A stretch of DNA of 30,659 nt from an uncultured Alphaproteobacteria bacterium (GTDB lineage Bacteria; Pseudomonadota; Alphaproteobacteria; Rs-D84), in the NCBI GenBank assembly GCA_904502245.1, contig CAJGDN010000007.1:1-30659 (forward strand), written 5' to 3'. The translations under genes were made by a program, and so were the position numbers. Below, piece after piece: positions 21,978 through 29,405 of the stretch. Position 1 is the stretch's first letter; each line of letters starts with the position of its first letter. The notes beneath the pieces were generated by a model. That model did not search any database and was not told the DNA's origin. It was given only the letters and a program-made list of their open reading frames with translations.

Positions 21978-22517
21978 ATGCAATATTCAATATGGAATAA
22001 AACAGAAAACCCAATCGGAATCGTTCAATTTATACATGATTCTGATTGGCCTGCAACGCATTACCATGATTTTATAAAACATCTGAATGAAAACAGATAT
22101 ATTGTATGTGATTCTGATATAAAAAACGCTCATGATTTAACTAATATGCCATATAACCTGCCTGTTTTTCTGATTGGGGTGGGACGTGGCGGAAGAATTG
22201 CACAGAAAATATCATGCAGAAACAAAAAATATACAGGCGCAATATCTGTGATGGCACATGGAACAATGTTAAATCTTTTTGAAAATATTTTCCCCCATCG
22301 AGATACAGCACCACAAATACCACTGATGATTATAGGCGGATGGTCAGCATTGCGACAAATAAATGCATATTCTGCAATTAACATGAATGAAGAATGCGAT
22401 ATAAGAAACATAAACCTGTTAATTTATCCAGAAATTTGTCCAAACACTGCATTTAATATCGCCCAAAATGACATAATCAGCTTTATGAACAATACACAAA
22501 AAAGCAAATATCAGTAA
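21978..22517 (+). CDS. degenerate alpha/beta-hydrolase-like protein
   Basis: The 179-residue protein starts MQYSIWNKTENPIGIVQFIH, resembling the N-terminus of monoacylglycerol-lipase-type alpha/beta hydrolases. The nucleophile elbow region reads FLIGVGRGGRIAQK, where the usual G-x-S-x-G is G-V-G-R-G, so the catalytic Ser is missing. The segment between the first strands and the elbow is shorter than in active lipases. A C-terminal strand, PLMIIGGWSALRQ, may correspond to the strand before the catalytic Asp. The protein is probably not a hydrolase; it could be a decaying gene or a repurposed fold. AGGAG upstream of ATG supports the start. Confidence 0.6.
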   Translation: MQYSIWNKTENPIGIVQFIHDSDWPATHYHDFIKHLNENRYIVCDSDIKNAHDLTNMPYNLPVFLIGVGRGGRIAQKISCRNKKYTGAISVMAHGTMLNLFENIFPHRDTAPQIPLMIIGGWSALRQINAYSAINMNEECDIRNINLLIYPEICPNTAFNIAQNDIISFMNNTQKSKYQ

Positions 22518-22635
22518 AGAGGATACCGTATCTTTTATATTTACATTTATTTTAATACATTGCCAGAATACTTGTGTCAGTGGAAATTTCGCTGATAGAG
22601 TCTGTAAGACCTGTTTATTGGTGTCGGAACGACAA

Positions 22636-22664
22636 AGAAAAAAACACCCCCAAAAAATGGGGGA
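22636..22664 (-). terminator. intrinsic terminator of groEL
   Basis: On the minus strand CCCCCA pairs with TGGGGG around a T5 loop, followed by a long T run. The rest of 22518-22635 shows no gene. Confidence 0.85.
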
Positions 22665-22674
22665 TTTATTTGTA

Positions 22675-24294
22675 TTACATCATTCCTGGCATACCGCCAT
22701 TCATCTGTGGGGTGACAGGTTTATCTTCGGGAATTTCTGTCATGACAGCACCAGTTGTCAGCATTACGCCCGCGGTTGAAGCAGCGGCTGTAATTGCTGT
22801 TTTTACAACCTTGGCTGGGTCAATAATACCCGCCACCATCATATCAACATATTCACCTGTTTGTGCGTTATAACCAAAGTTATATTCAGTTGCATCCATA
22901 ACTTTGCCAACGACAATTTCACCAGATACGCCCGCATTTTCTGCAATCTGTGCACATGGTGCAACAATTGCGCGACGGACGATATCAATACCAACATTTT
23001 GGTCATTGTTTGCGCCACGCAGATTTTCCAGTGCTGCTGTTGCACGGACCAGCGCCACGCCGCCGCCTGCAACAATACCTTCGGCAACAGCGGCACGTGT
23101 TGCGGCCAACGCATCGTCAACACGATCTTTCTTTTCTTTAACCTCAATTTCAGTCATGCCACCAACCTTGATAACGGCGACACCACCAACCAATTTTGCC
23201 AGGCGTTCAGACAGTTTTTCACGGTCATAGTCGCTGGTTGTTGTTACAATTGCATTACGAATTTCATCTGCGCGTGCCGCGATTGCATTTTTATCCCCTG
23301 CGCCATGTGCCAGCAATGTAGAATCTTTGGACACAACAACTTTTTTTGCACTGCCCAAAACAGCAGGTGTGATATTTTCAAACGTCATTCCCATATCATC
23401 GCTGATAACTGTTGCGCCGGTTACAATCGCAATATCTTTCAACATCTCTTTGCGACGATCACCAAATCCAGGAGCCTTGACCGCACAAACCTTCAGCCCA
23501 CCGCGCAGACGGTTCAAAACCAGCGTTGCCAATGCTTCGGATTCAACATCTTCTGCAATAATCAATAATGGTTTGCCCGATTGTGCGATTGGTTCCAAAA
23601 TTGGCAACAGTGCCTGCAATCCTGTAATTTTCTTTTCAGACACCAAAATTTGTGCACCATCCAATTCTGCTATCATTTTTTCACTGTTGGTAACAAAGTA
23701 TGGCGACATAAATCCTTGGTCAAATTGCATACCTTCAACTACATCGATTTCTGTGTCCAGACCTTTGGCTTCTTCCACAGTAATCACGCCTTCTTTACCA
23801 ACGCGTTCCATGGCACTGGCGATTTTTTCACCAATATCACGGTCATTGTTTGCAGAAATCGTTGCAACCTGGGCGATTTCAGAAGAATCCTTGACCGGAC
23901 GTGCATGCGCATCAATATCTGCAACAACTGCAGAAACAGCCATATCAATTCCGCGTTTAACATCCATTGGATTCATACCGGCAGCAATAACGCGACGACC
24001 TTCGCGAATGATTTTCTGTGCCAATACAGTTGCAGTTGTTGTACCATCACCTGCGTCATCGCCGGCTTTTTTTGCGACTTCTTGGACCATGCGTGCACCA
24101 ATGTTTTCTTGTGCGTCTTTCAGCGATACTGCACGTGCAACGGTAACGCCGTCTTTGGTTGCAACCGGTGCGCCATATGATTTTTCAATAACAACGGTGC
24201 GTCCCTTTGGGCCCATAGTAATTTTTACTGCGTTTGCCAATTTATCAACACCCGCCGCCAATTTATCTGTATCAAAAACAATATCTTTTGCCAT
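22675..24294 (-). CDS. groEL: chaperonin GroEL (Hsp60)
   Basis: The 539-residue product is close to the usual ~545. It shows the equatorial ATP-binding segments (KITMGPKGRTVVIEKSYGAP; DDAGDGTTTATVLAQ), the apical domain (about 190-370), and AEGIVAGGGVALVRA of the second equatorial half. It ends in a short GGM-type tail, MNGGMPGMM. As a tetradecamer with GroES it folds proteins inside its cavity using ATP. It lies 11 nt after groES in one operon under the promoter at 24625-24653. The plus-strand ORFs opposite it, up to 324 codons, are shadows. Confidence 0.98.
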   Translation of the reverse strand: MAKDIVFDTDKLAAGVDKLANAVKITMGPKGRTVVIEKSYGAPVATKDGVTVARAVSLKDAQENIGARMVQEVAKKAGDDAGDGTTTATVLAQKIIREGRRVIAAGMNPMDVKRGIDMAVSAVVADIDAHARPVKDSSEIAQVATISANNDRDIGEKIASAMERVGKEGVITVEEAKGLDTEIDVVEGMQFDQGFMSPYFVTNSEKMIAELDGAQILVSEKKITGLQALLPILEPIAQSGKPLLIIAEDVESEALATLVLNRLRGGLKVCAVKAPGFGDRRKEMLKDIAIVTGATVISDDMGMTFENITPAVLGSAKKVVVSKDSTLLAHGAGDKNAIAARADEIRNAIVTTTSDYDREKLSERLAKLVGGVAVIKVGGMTEIEVKEKKDRVDDALAATRAAVAEGIVAGGGVALVRATAALENLRGANNDQNVGIDIVRRAIVAPCAQIAENAGVSGEIVVGKVMDATEYNFGYNAQTGEYVDMMVAGIIDPAKVVKTAITAAASTAGVMLTTGAVMTEIPEDKPVTPQMNGGMPGMM

Positions 24295-24305
24295 TTTATA
24301 ATTCC

Positions 24306-24593
24306 TTATTCAATTATTCCTAAAATATCTGTTTCTTTGATTAATACATAATCACGACCTTCTAACTTAATCTCGTTCACAGAAGACGCCCATTTCGCAA
24401 ATAAGACAACATCATTTTCTTTGACTGTGACCGGAATTAATTTGTCGCCACTATAGATACCTGTACCGGTTGCGATTACGCGACCACGGACGGGTTTTTC
24501 ACGTGCGTTATCTGGGATAATAATTCCGCCAGCGGTAATATTTTCTTCTTCTAATCTTTCCAGCAGAACATAATTATGCAGTGGTTTAAACAT
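24306..24593 (-). CDS. groES: co-chaperonin GroES (Hsp10)
   Basis: The 95-residue protein has the complete GroES fold: FKPLHNYVLLERLE at the N-terminus and a mobile loop (EEENITAGGIIIPDN) with the hydrophobic GGIIIP that contacts GroEL. KPVRGRVIATG and a C-terminal DYVLIKETDILGIIE follow. The heptamer caps the GroEL ring. GGAG lies about 8 nt before ATG. It is the first gene of groES-groEL; the leader contains a perfect 12-nt palindrome at the predicted transcription start. Confidence 0.97.
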   Translation of the reverse strand: MFKPLHNYVLLERLEEENITAGGIIIPDNAREKPVRGRVIATGTGIYSGDKLIPVTVKENDVVLFAKWASSVNEIKLEGRDYVLIKETDILGIIE

Positions 24594-24612
24594 TCATATA
24601 CTCCTTTGATAA

Positions 24613-24624
24613 ACCTGTACAGGT
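24613..24624. promoter_or_regulatory. perfect palindrome at the groESL transcription start, candidate operator
   Basis: ACCTGTACAGGT lies immediately downstream of the -10 and upstream of the ribosome binding site. It is not the CIRCE element bound by HrcA, which has TTAGCACTC and GAGTGCTAA arms. Confidence 0.45.
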
Positions 24625-24653
24625 GATATAGTCTGAAATTTATTGATTTCAAG
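24625..24653 (-). promoter_or_regulatory. heat-shock (RpoH-type) promoter of groESL
   Basis: On the minus strand CTTG is followed after 18 nt by CTATAT. The sequence shares CTTGAAATCA and ACTATAT at the same spacing with the dnaK promoter. Confidence 0.72.
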
Positions 24654-24699
24654 TCTATATTTTAATATGCTGTTACAGAAACACAAGGGGAATAAAAAG

Positions 24700-25080
24700 A
24701 TGTATGATAATAATAACGTATTTGCAAAAATGATACGTGGCGAAATACCAACGAACAAGATTTATGAAAACGAACACGCAATGTCTTTCTATGACATTAA
24801 TCCAATGTTTGAAACGCACGCCCTGGTTATTCCAAAAGGGCCGTATCAGAACATTTTGGATTTTGCAAAAAATGCGCCTGCAAATGAACAAGCGGAATTC
24901 TGGGATTGCTTTGCCCAGACGGCAGACAAATTGGGGATCAAGTGTGAATTTAATTGTCTGGCAAATGCGGGGGCAGATGCACCATTTGTAAAGCAGTCTG
25001 TTTTTCATTTTCATTTGCATTTGGTTGCAGGTACAAAAACATCAGCATTTAAAAACCTGATTGCCGAGATTGAACAATAA
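24700..25080 (+). CDS. HIT family protein (HinT-like)
   Basis: The product is 126 residues from ATG 24700, which has AAGGGGA 8-9 nt upstream; earlier in-frame starts lack this. It shows the HIT pattern: FAKMIRGEIPTNKIYENE, then AMSFYDINP, HALVIPK and the catalytic triad VFHFHLHLVAG with the H-x-H-x-H-x-x arrangement. HIT proteins hydrolyse nucleoside phosphoramidates or related nucleotides. It is divergent from groES and is followed 1 nt later by the DUF167 gene. Confidence 0.9.
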   Translation: MYDNNNVFAKMIRGEIPTNKIYENEHAMSFYDINPMFETHALVIPKGPYQNILDFAKNAPANEQAEFWDCFAQTADKLGIKCEFNCLANAGADAPFVKQSVFHFHLHLVAGTKTSAFKNLIAEIEQ

Positions 25081-25081
25081 A

Positions 25082-25297
25082 ATGCGTATAAGTGTCCGCG
25101 TTATTCCACGTGCCAAACTAAATCGGGTTGAGGTTCAGCCCGATGGCACGTTGCGTGTACACACAACCACTGCCCCGACAGACGGCAAGGCAACGATGGA
25201 CGTAATAAAAATGCTGGCGGAACATTATAATGTTCCAAAAACCAGCATCAAATTAATACGCGGTTCCACATCGCGTGATAAAGTATTTGAAATTTAA
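25082..25297 (+). CDS. DUF167 (YggU-like) protein
   Basis: The product is 71 residues from ATG 25082. It is typical DUF167: ISVRVIPRAKLNRVE, LRVHTTTAPTDGKATMDVIK and IKLIRGSTSRDKVFEI. The (A)PxxGKAN-like central motif appears as APTDGKA. Function is unknown. It lies 1 nt after the HIT gene and its end overlaps the end of the convergent LOG-family gene by 4 nt, leaving no room for a terminator between them. Confidence 0.88.
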   Translation: MRISVRVIPRAKLNRVEVQPDGTLRVHTTTAPTDGKATMDVIKMLAEHYNVPKTSIKLIRGSTSRDKVFEI

Positions 25298-25845
25298 TAT
25301 TTTAATATTTGTTTTTTTAGTTCAGCAACAGTATCTGCGCTAAATATGTTATAGTTGTCTGTCTTGACAATAAATCCGTTTTTCTTCATGTGTTTCACCA
25401 ATCGGGTTAATGGATTCCAGAAACCATTTGTGTTCAAAAAGAACAGTGGTTTTTCTGTTTCGCCAATTTGTTGCATTGTCAGAATATCAGACAATTCATT
25501 CAGCGTTCCGATTCCACCCGGCAGAATAATAAAAGCATCAGATTCTTCGAACATAATCTGTTTGCGTTCATTAACGCCATCTACAACCTGAACCTCAATT
25601 TCGTCATGTGCAGGTTCCTGCATAGCGATTACATCATGCGTTGAAACACCAACCACTTCCCCATCGTTTTTCAATGCCGCCGTTGCAACAGTTCCCATCA
25701 ACCCAACATCGCCACCGCCAAACACCATGCGAATTCCATTCTTGGCCAGCATACGCCCAACCGCTGCCGCGTCACGTTTAAATTGGGGGTCTGTTCCCAT
25801 TTGATGACCGCAATAAACTGCAATAGATTTTAATTTACACGACAT
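25294..25845 (-). CDS. LOG family protein (TIGR00730-type)
   Basis: The 183-residue Rossmann-like protein has SIAVYCGHQMG at the N-terminus, MVFGGGDVGLMGTVA, then the catalytic and phosphate region ERKQIMFEESDAFIILPG followed by GIGTLNELSDI, matching the PGGxGTxxE motif. Family members hydrolyse the N-glycosidic bond of nucleoside 5'-monophosphates, including cytokinin riboside monophosphates. The biological substrate in bacteria is often unclear. AAAGGGA upstream of ATG is a suitable ribosome binding site. It is divergent from tilS. Confidence 0.9.
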   Translation of the reverse strand: MSCKLKSIAVYCGHQMGTDPQFKRDAAAVGRMLAKNGIRMVFGGGDVGLMGTVATAALKNDGEVVGVSTHDVIAMQEPAHDEIEVQVVDGVNERKQIMFEESDAFIILPGGIGTLNELSDILTMQQIGETEKPLFFLNTNGFWNPLTRLVKHMKKNGFIVKTDNYNIFSADTVAELKKQILKY

Positions 25846-25869
25846 TTCTTTTTCCCTTTATTTTTGTAA

Positions 25870-25878
25870 ATTATAGCA
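25870..25878 (-). promoter_or_regulatory. extended -10 promoter of the LOG-family gene
   Basis: On the minus strand TG-C-TATAAT is a perfect extended -10. The start is expected near 25863. No clear -35 is visible. Confidence 0.5.
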
Positions 25879-25893
25879 TAAAATACCATCACA

Positions 25894-26889
25894 ATGAATG
25901 AAAAGTTTTTGGATTTTATTCGTCCCTATTCTGATAAACCCATTGCTGTTGCAGTCAGTGGGGGCGTTGATTCAATTTGTCTGCTGTATTGGTTGGCAGA
26001 TTTAAAAATGAACATAACCGCATTGCATGTGCATCATCACCTGCGTGATGTGGCAGATGTTGAGGCAACATATGTCGCAGACACGTGCAAAAAACTAGGT
26101 ATTCCGTGTCATATTTTTCATTGGAGTCACGATAACATAAAAACGGGGGTTGAAGCCGCCGCTAGGACTGCGCGATATGATTTTATGACAGAATTTTGTC
26201 GCGAAAATGAAATTGGTATCTTGATGGTTGCGCATCAGGCAGATGATCAAATTGAAACATTTTTGATGAACCTGGGGCGTGGCAGTGGTGTTAATGGCCT
26301 GGCGGCAATGCGCGATGTTTCGTATCGTGATGGTGTCAAGATTGTGCGTCCATTGCTAAGTGTTTTTCGTCGTGAATTGATTGAGTATTGTGATACACAT
26401 AAAATAAAATACTTTTCAGATGAAATGAATTATGACGATAAATACACACGTGTAAAGATTCGACAAAACAGGCATTGCTTGTCTGAAAAACTGGGAATTA
26501 GTGATGAACGTATTTTGTTAGCGATTGAAAACCTGGGGCGTGCACGCGATGCATTGGACAGTGATGCAACTGCGCGCGTAAAATCAGTTATGTACGATGG
26601 GTATGCTTTATTTGGGGATTCTTTTCTATTTGACGTGCCGCGTGACATTGGTTTAAAGTGTTTGGGCATGTTGATTCAAATTATCGGGGGGGATGATTAT
26701 CAGCCACGCTTGAATTCGTTAACATTTGCACTAAGTAAGTTACAGTCAGATTGTAAATTTACATTGGGGCATTGCACGATTCGGCGATTTAAAAACCAGA
26801 TATTAATCGTTCCCGAAGGCGCAAAAACAAGTATCAGGAAGAAAAATGAAAAAATTAAAAGACTTCAAAAAATCAAATCAGAAAAATAA
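25894..26889 (+). CDS. tilS: tRNA(Ile)-lysidine synthase
   Basis: The 331-residue product carries the PP-loop ATP pyrophosphatase motif SGGVDS (residues 22-27), HVHHHLR, then VAHQADDQIETFLMNLGRGSG, which is diagnostic for TilS, and RPLLSVFRRELIEYC with a DEMNYDDKYTRVKIR segment. It attaches lysine to C34 of tRNA-Ile(CAU) so that it reads AUA. The length matches the short TilS form without the large C-terminal domain. No Shine-Dalgarno sequence is visible; TAAAAT at 25879-25884 may be a -10 box giving a very short leader. Its end overlaps ftsH by 44 nt. The tilS-ftsH order is conserved in many bacteria. Confidence 0.95.
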   Translation: MNEKFLDFIRPYSDKPIAVAVSGGVDSICLLYWLADLKMNITALHVHHHLRDVADVEATYVADTCKKLGIPCHIFHWSHDNIKTGVEAAARTARYDFMTEFCRENEIGILMVAHQADDQIETFLMNLGRGSGVNGLAAMRDVSYRDGVKIVRPLLSVFRRELIEYCDTHKIKYFSDEMNYDDKYTRVKIRQNRHCLSEKLGISDERILLAIENLGRARDALDSDATARVKSVMYDGYALFGDSFLFDVPRDIGLKCLGMLIQIIGGDDYQPRLNSLTFALSKLQSDCKFTLGHCTIRRFKNQILIVPEGAKTSIRKKNEKIKRLQKIKSEK

Positions 26890-28786
26890 TCAAAACAACA
26901 AAAAGCATGACGCCGCATCGTGGGCAATAACAATCTTTGCGGCATTATTTATCGCAATGATTGGTCGTGTATTTATGTATGGTGGGACGCAACCAACAAT
27001 GATTGGTGGGCAAACTGTGAACGTTGCACGACCTGTTGAATTGTCTTTTTCTGATGTTTTGCGTCGTGCAAATGAAATCAAGACGATGACTATTAATGGC
27101 AATGACGCGTCAGGGACACTGGCAGATGGTACAAAATATACTGCCACAATCACGTATGATCCTGAAATGCTGACAAAACTGGCGGATGCGGGGACAACCA
27201 TAAAAATTGATACATCACGTGGTTGGTTGGATATGGTTGCAACATTTGCACCATTGGCATTAACGCTGTTATTCATCTTCTGGATTTTGCGTGGTTTTCG
27301 TCGTGGCGGTGCGGCTGGCGGTATCAGTCGCAGTCTGATTGGGCAAAACCCAACAAAAATTGCAACTGGTAAACCCAAGACAACGTTCAAAGATGTTGCC
27401 GGCATTGATTCTGAAAAACAAGAATTATCAGAAATTGTCGATTTTCTGAAAAACAAAGACAAGTATAAATCACTGGGGGCACGCGTACCACGTGGTGTGT
27501 TGTTATCTGGTCAGCCAGGAACAGGTAAAACATTGTTGGCGCGCGCAATCGCAGGCGAAGCAAACGTCCCATTTTTTGCGGCATCTGGTTCTGACTTTTC
27601 TGGTATTATTGTTGGATTGGGGGTCGCCAAAATAAAAGAAATCTTTGAAATGGCAAAACGTAATGCACCGTGTATTTTATTTATTGATGAAATTGATGCG
27701 ATTGGTCAGAAACGTTCCACACATTCTTATAATGACCAAGACCGCGAACAAACATTAAATCAATTGCTGATTGAAATGGACGGCTTTGCGAACGATACGG
27801 GTATCATTGTAATCGGTGCGACAAACCGTGCAGATATGTTGGATGCGGCGCTGTTACGTCCAGGTCGTTTTGACCGCCAGGTTTATATTGAATTACCTGA
27901 CATGTCTGGTCGTCGTGAAATTTTGGATTTATATGCCAAACGTGTAAAGATTGGTGATGACGTAAACATGCAAGATTTGGCGCGTGGCACAACCGGTTTT
28001 TCGGGTGCTGATTTGGAAAACCTGTTGAACGAAGCCGCCCTGCATGCCGTACGCAATGGGCGTGATAAAATCAGTGCAATCGATATCGAAGAAGCGCGTG
28101 ATAAAATCATTATGGGGCCACGCAAAGTACGCAAAATGCGCCCCGAAGATATCAAGTTGACTGCATATCACGAAGCGGGTCATGCATTCGTCAGCCTGAT
28201 GTATGATGGTATTGCCGACCCAATACACAAGGCAACAATTATTCCACGTGGTCGTGCATTGGGCATGGTTCAGCACCTGCCAATTGATGACAAGGTTTCA
28301 ATGACCCTGGCCGAAGTTCGCGCAAATTTATCCATCGCATTGGCGGGCAGATGTGCCGAAGAAATATTCTTTGGTGCGGATAAAATTACCACTGGTGCAG
28401 AAAGTGATATTGCATCTGCAACACGTCTGGCGCGTTATTCAATCACAACCGCCGGATTGTCCAAGAAGGTTGGCCTGCCGGCGATTAATCAGGTCGGAAC
28501 GTTTGGTGTTCGTGGTGCGTTGGAAAATGCATCTGAAAAGACTGCAGAAATCGTTGATGCAGAAATTCGCGCATGGTTGGATGCCGCCCATATGGATGCA
28601 ACAAAACATCTAACTAAAAACAAGGCGACGGTTGATAAACTGGCCCAGGCATTGTTGGAACACGAAACATTAACGGGCGAAGAAATCCGTGAAATCGTGT
28701 TCGGCAAGAAACAGAAAAAAACAGCCACCACGCGCAAGCCAAAGAAAGACACAGATGCAACCACAGCAAAAACTAAGAAACAATAA
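26846..28786 (+). CDS. ftsH: ATP-dependent zinc metalloprotease FtsH
   Basis: The 646-residue product has a basic N-terminus, TM1 (about 26-46), a periplasmic domain, TM2 (about 125-147) and an AAA module. The AAA module contains Walker A GQPGTGKT (about 222-229), Walker B ILFIDEID and the SRH ending LLRPGRFDRQ. The M41 protease has HEAGH (442-446) and the third zinc ligand, probably Asp521. It degrades membrane and short-lived cytosolic proteins. The conserved pore-loop motif F-V-G reads I-V-G here (Ile255). AGGAAG precedes ATG 26846 inside the end of tilS. The C-terminus is Lys/Thr-rich and overlaps the next gene. Confidence 0.97.
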   Translation: MKKLKDFKKSNQKNNQNNKKHDAASWAITIFAALFIAMIGRVFMYGGTQPTMIGGQTVNVARPVELSFSDVLRRANEIKTMTINGNDASGTLADGTKYTATITYDPEMLTKLADAGTTIKIDTSRGWLDMVATFAPLALTLLFIFWILRGFRRGGAAGGISRSLIGQNPTKIATGKPKTTFKDVAGIDSEKQELSEIVDFLKNKDKYKSLGARVPRGVLLSGQPGTGKTLLARAIAGEANVPFFAASGSDFSGIIVGLGVAKIKEIFEMAKRNAPCILFIDEIDAIGQKRSTHSYNDQDREQTLNQLLIEMDGFANDTGIIVIGATNRADMLDAALLRPGRFDRQVYIELPDMSGRREILDLYAKRVKIGDDVNMQDLARGTTGFSGADLENLLNEAALHAVRNGRDKISAIDIEEARDKIIMGPRKVRKMRPEDIKLTAYHEAGHAFVSLMYDGIADPIHKATIIPRGRALGMVQHLPIDDKVSMTLAEVRANLSIALAGRCAEEIFFGADKITTGAESDIASATRLARYSITTAGLSKKVGLPAINQVGTFGVRGALENASEKTAEIVDAEIRAWLDAAHMDATKHLTKNKATVDKLAQALLEHETLTGEEIREIVFGKKQKKTATTRKPKKDTDATTAKTKKQ

Positions 28787-29402
28787 ATTTGAATTGATTC
28801 AAATGCCACCCCAGAACACACAATCTGTGATTGTGTCTGATGGGGGACAGTGTGTTATTTTTGACCCATGGGGTCGCATGGACGATTGGGTGCGCGTTTT
28901 GAATGAACGCGACTTAGAACTGCGTGCAATTTATGTTACACATGGCCATCCAGACCATATTGCGTGTGCGCCAATGCTGGCAAAAAAATACAATGTGCCG
29001 TGGTATCTGCATACAGGTGATTTTCGTTTGGTTGGTTGGGGAAATGATTTGTTGACGTACTTTGACCTGCCACCAATAACAATAGATTGTACGCGCCCCA
29101 CCCCATTAGATATATGCAGAACAGAAATTTTGCCAAACATCTTTATGGATATTTATGAAACCCCAGGACACACACCAGGTGGCGTTGCGTATCATTTCCC
29201 TGATGAAAAAATTATGTTAATTGGCGACACTTTGTTCCAGAAATCTGTAGGGCGATACGACCTGCCGGGCGGGAATAAAAAAATGCTGATGCAATCAATT
29301 GCTAATTTATATAACCTGAATTTGCCGAATGATACAGAAATTGTTCATGGGCACGGTATGGCAACAACCATTAAATGGTTGAAACAAAACAATCATTTCT
29401 AA
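28755..29402 (+). CDS. MBL-fold metallo-hydrolase
   Basis: The product is 215 residues from ATG 28755, overlapping ftsH by 32 nt. A later ATG at 28803 is possible but would remove the first beta-strand (NKFELIQMPP). The metallo-beta-lactamase motif THGHPDH (His63-His68) is present, with further ligands in ETPGHTPGG and IGDTLF and a late VHGHG. This is the glyoxalase-II-like subgroup of small MBL hydrolases, probably acting on thioesters or related substrates with a dinuclear metal site. The precise substrate is unknown. It is the last gene of tilS-ftsH-MBL. Confidence 0.88.
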   Translation: MQPQQKLRNNKFELIQMPPQNTQSVIVSDGGQCVIFDPWGRMDDWVRVLNERDLELRAIYVTHGHPDHIACAPMLAKKYNVPWYLHTGDFRLVGWGNDLLTYFDLPPITIDCTRPTPLDICRTEILPNIFMDIYETPGHTPGGVAYHFPDEKIMLIGDTLFQKSVGRYDLPGGNKKMLMQSIANLYNLNLPNDTEIVHGHGMATTIKWLKQNNHF

Positions 29403-29405
29403 CGA

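Noticed and set aside
22518..22545. AT-rich hairpin around GATACCGTATC after the degenerate hydrolase gene, considered as a terminator.
   Set aside because: The stem depends on A-U and G-U pairs with a 3-nt loop; too weak to call.
22574..22873. Plus-strand GTG-started ORF of 99 codons beginning before groEL.
   Set aside because: Most of it is antisense to groEL and crosses the groEL terminator. No ribosome binding site is present.
22861..24301. Long plus-strand ORFs (235, 199 and 324 codons) opposite groEL.
   Set aside because: They are antisense shadows of a highly conserved gene. Their translations are low-complexity (Cys/Asn-rich or Ser/Thr-rich) and have no ribosome binding sites.
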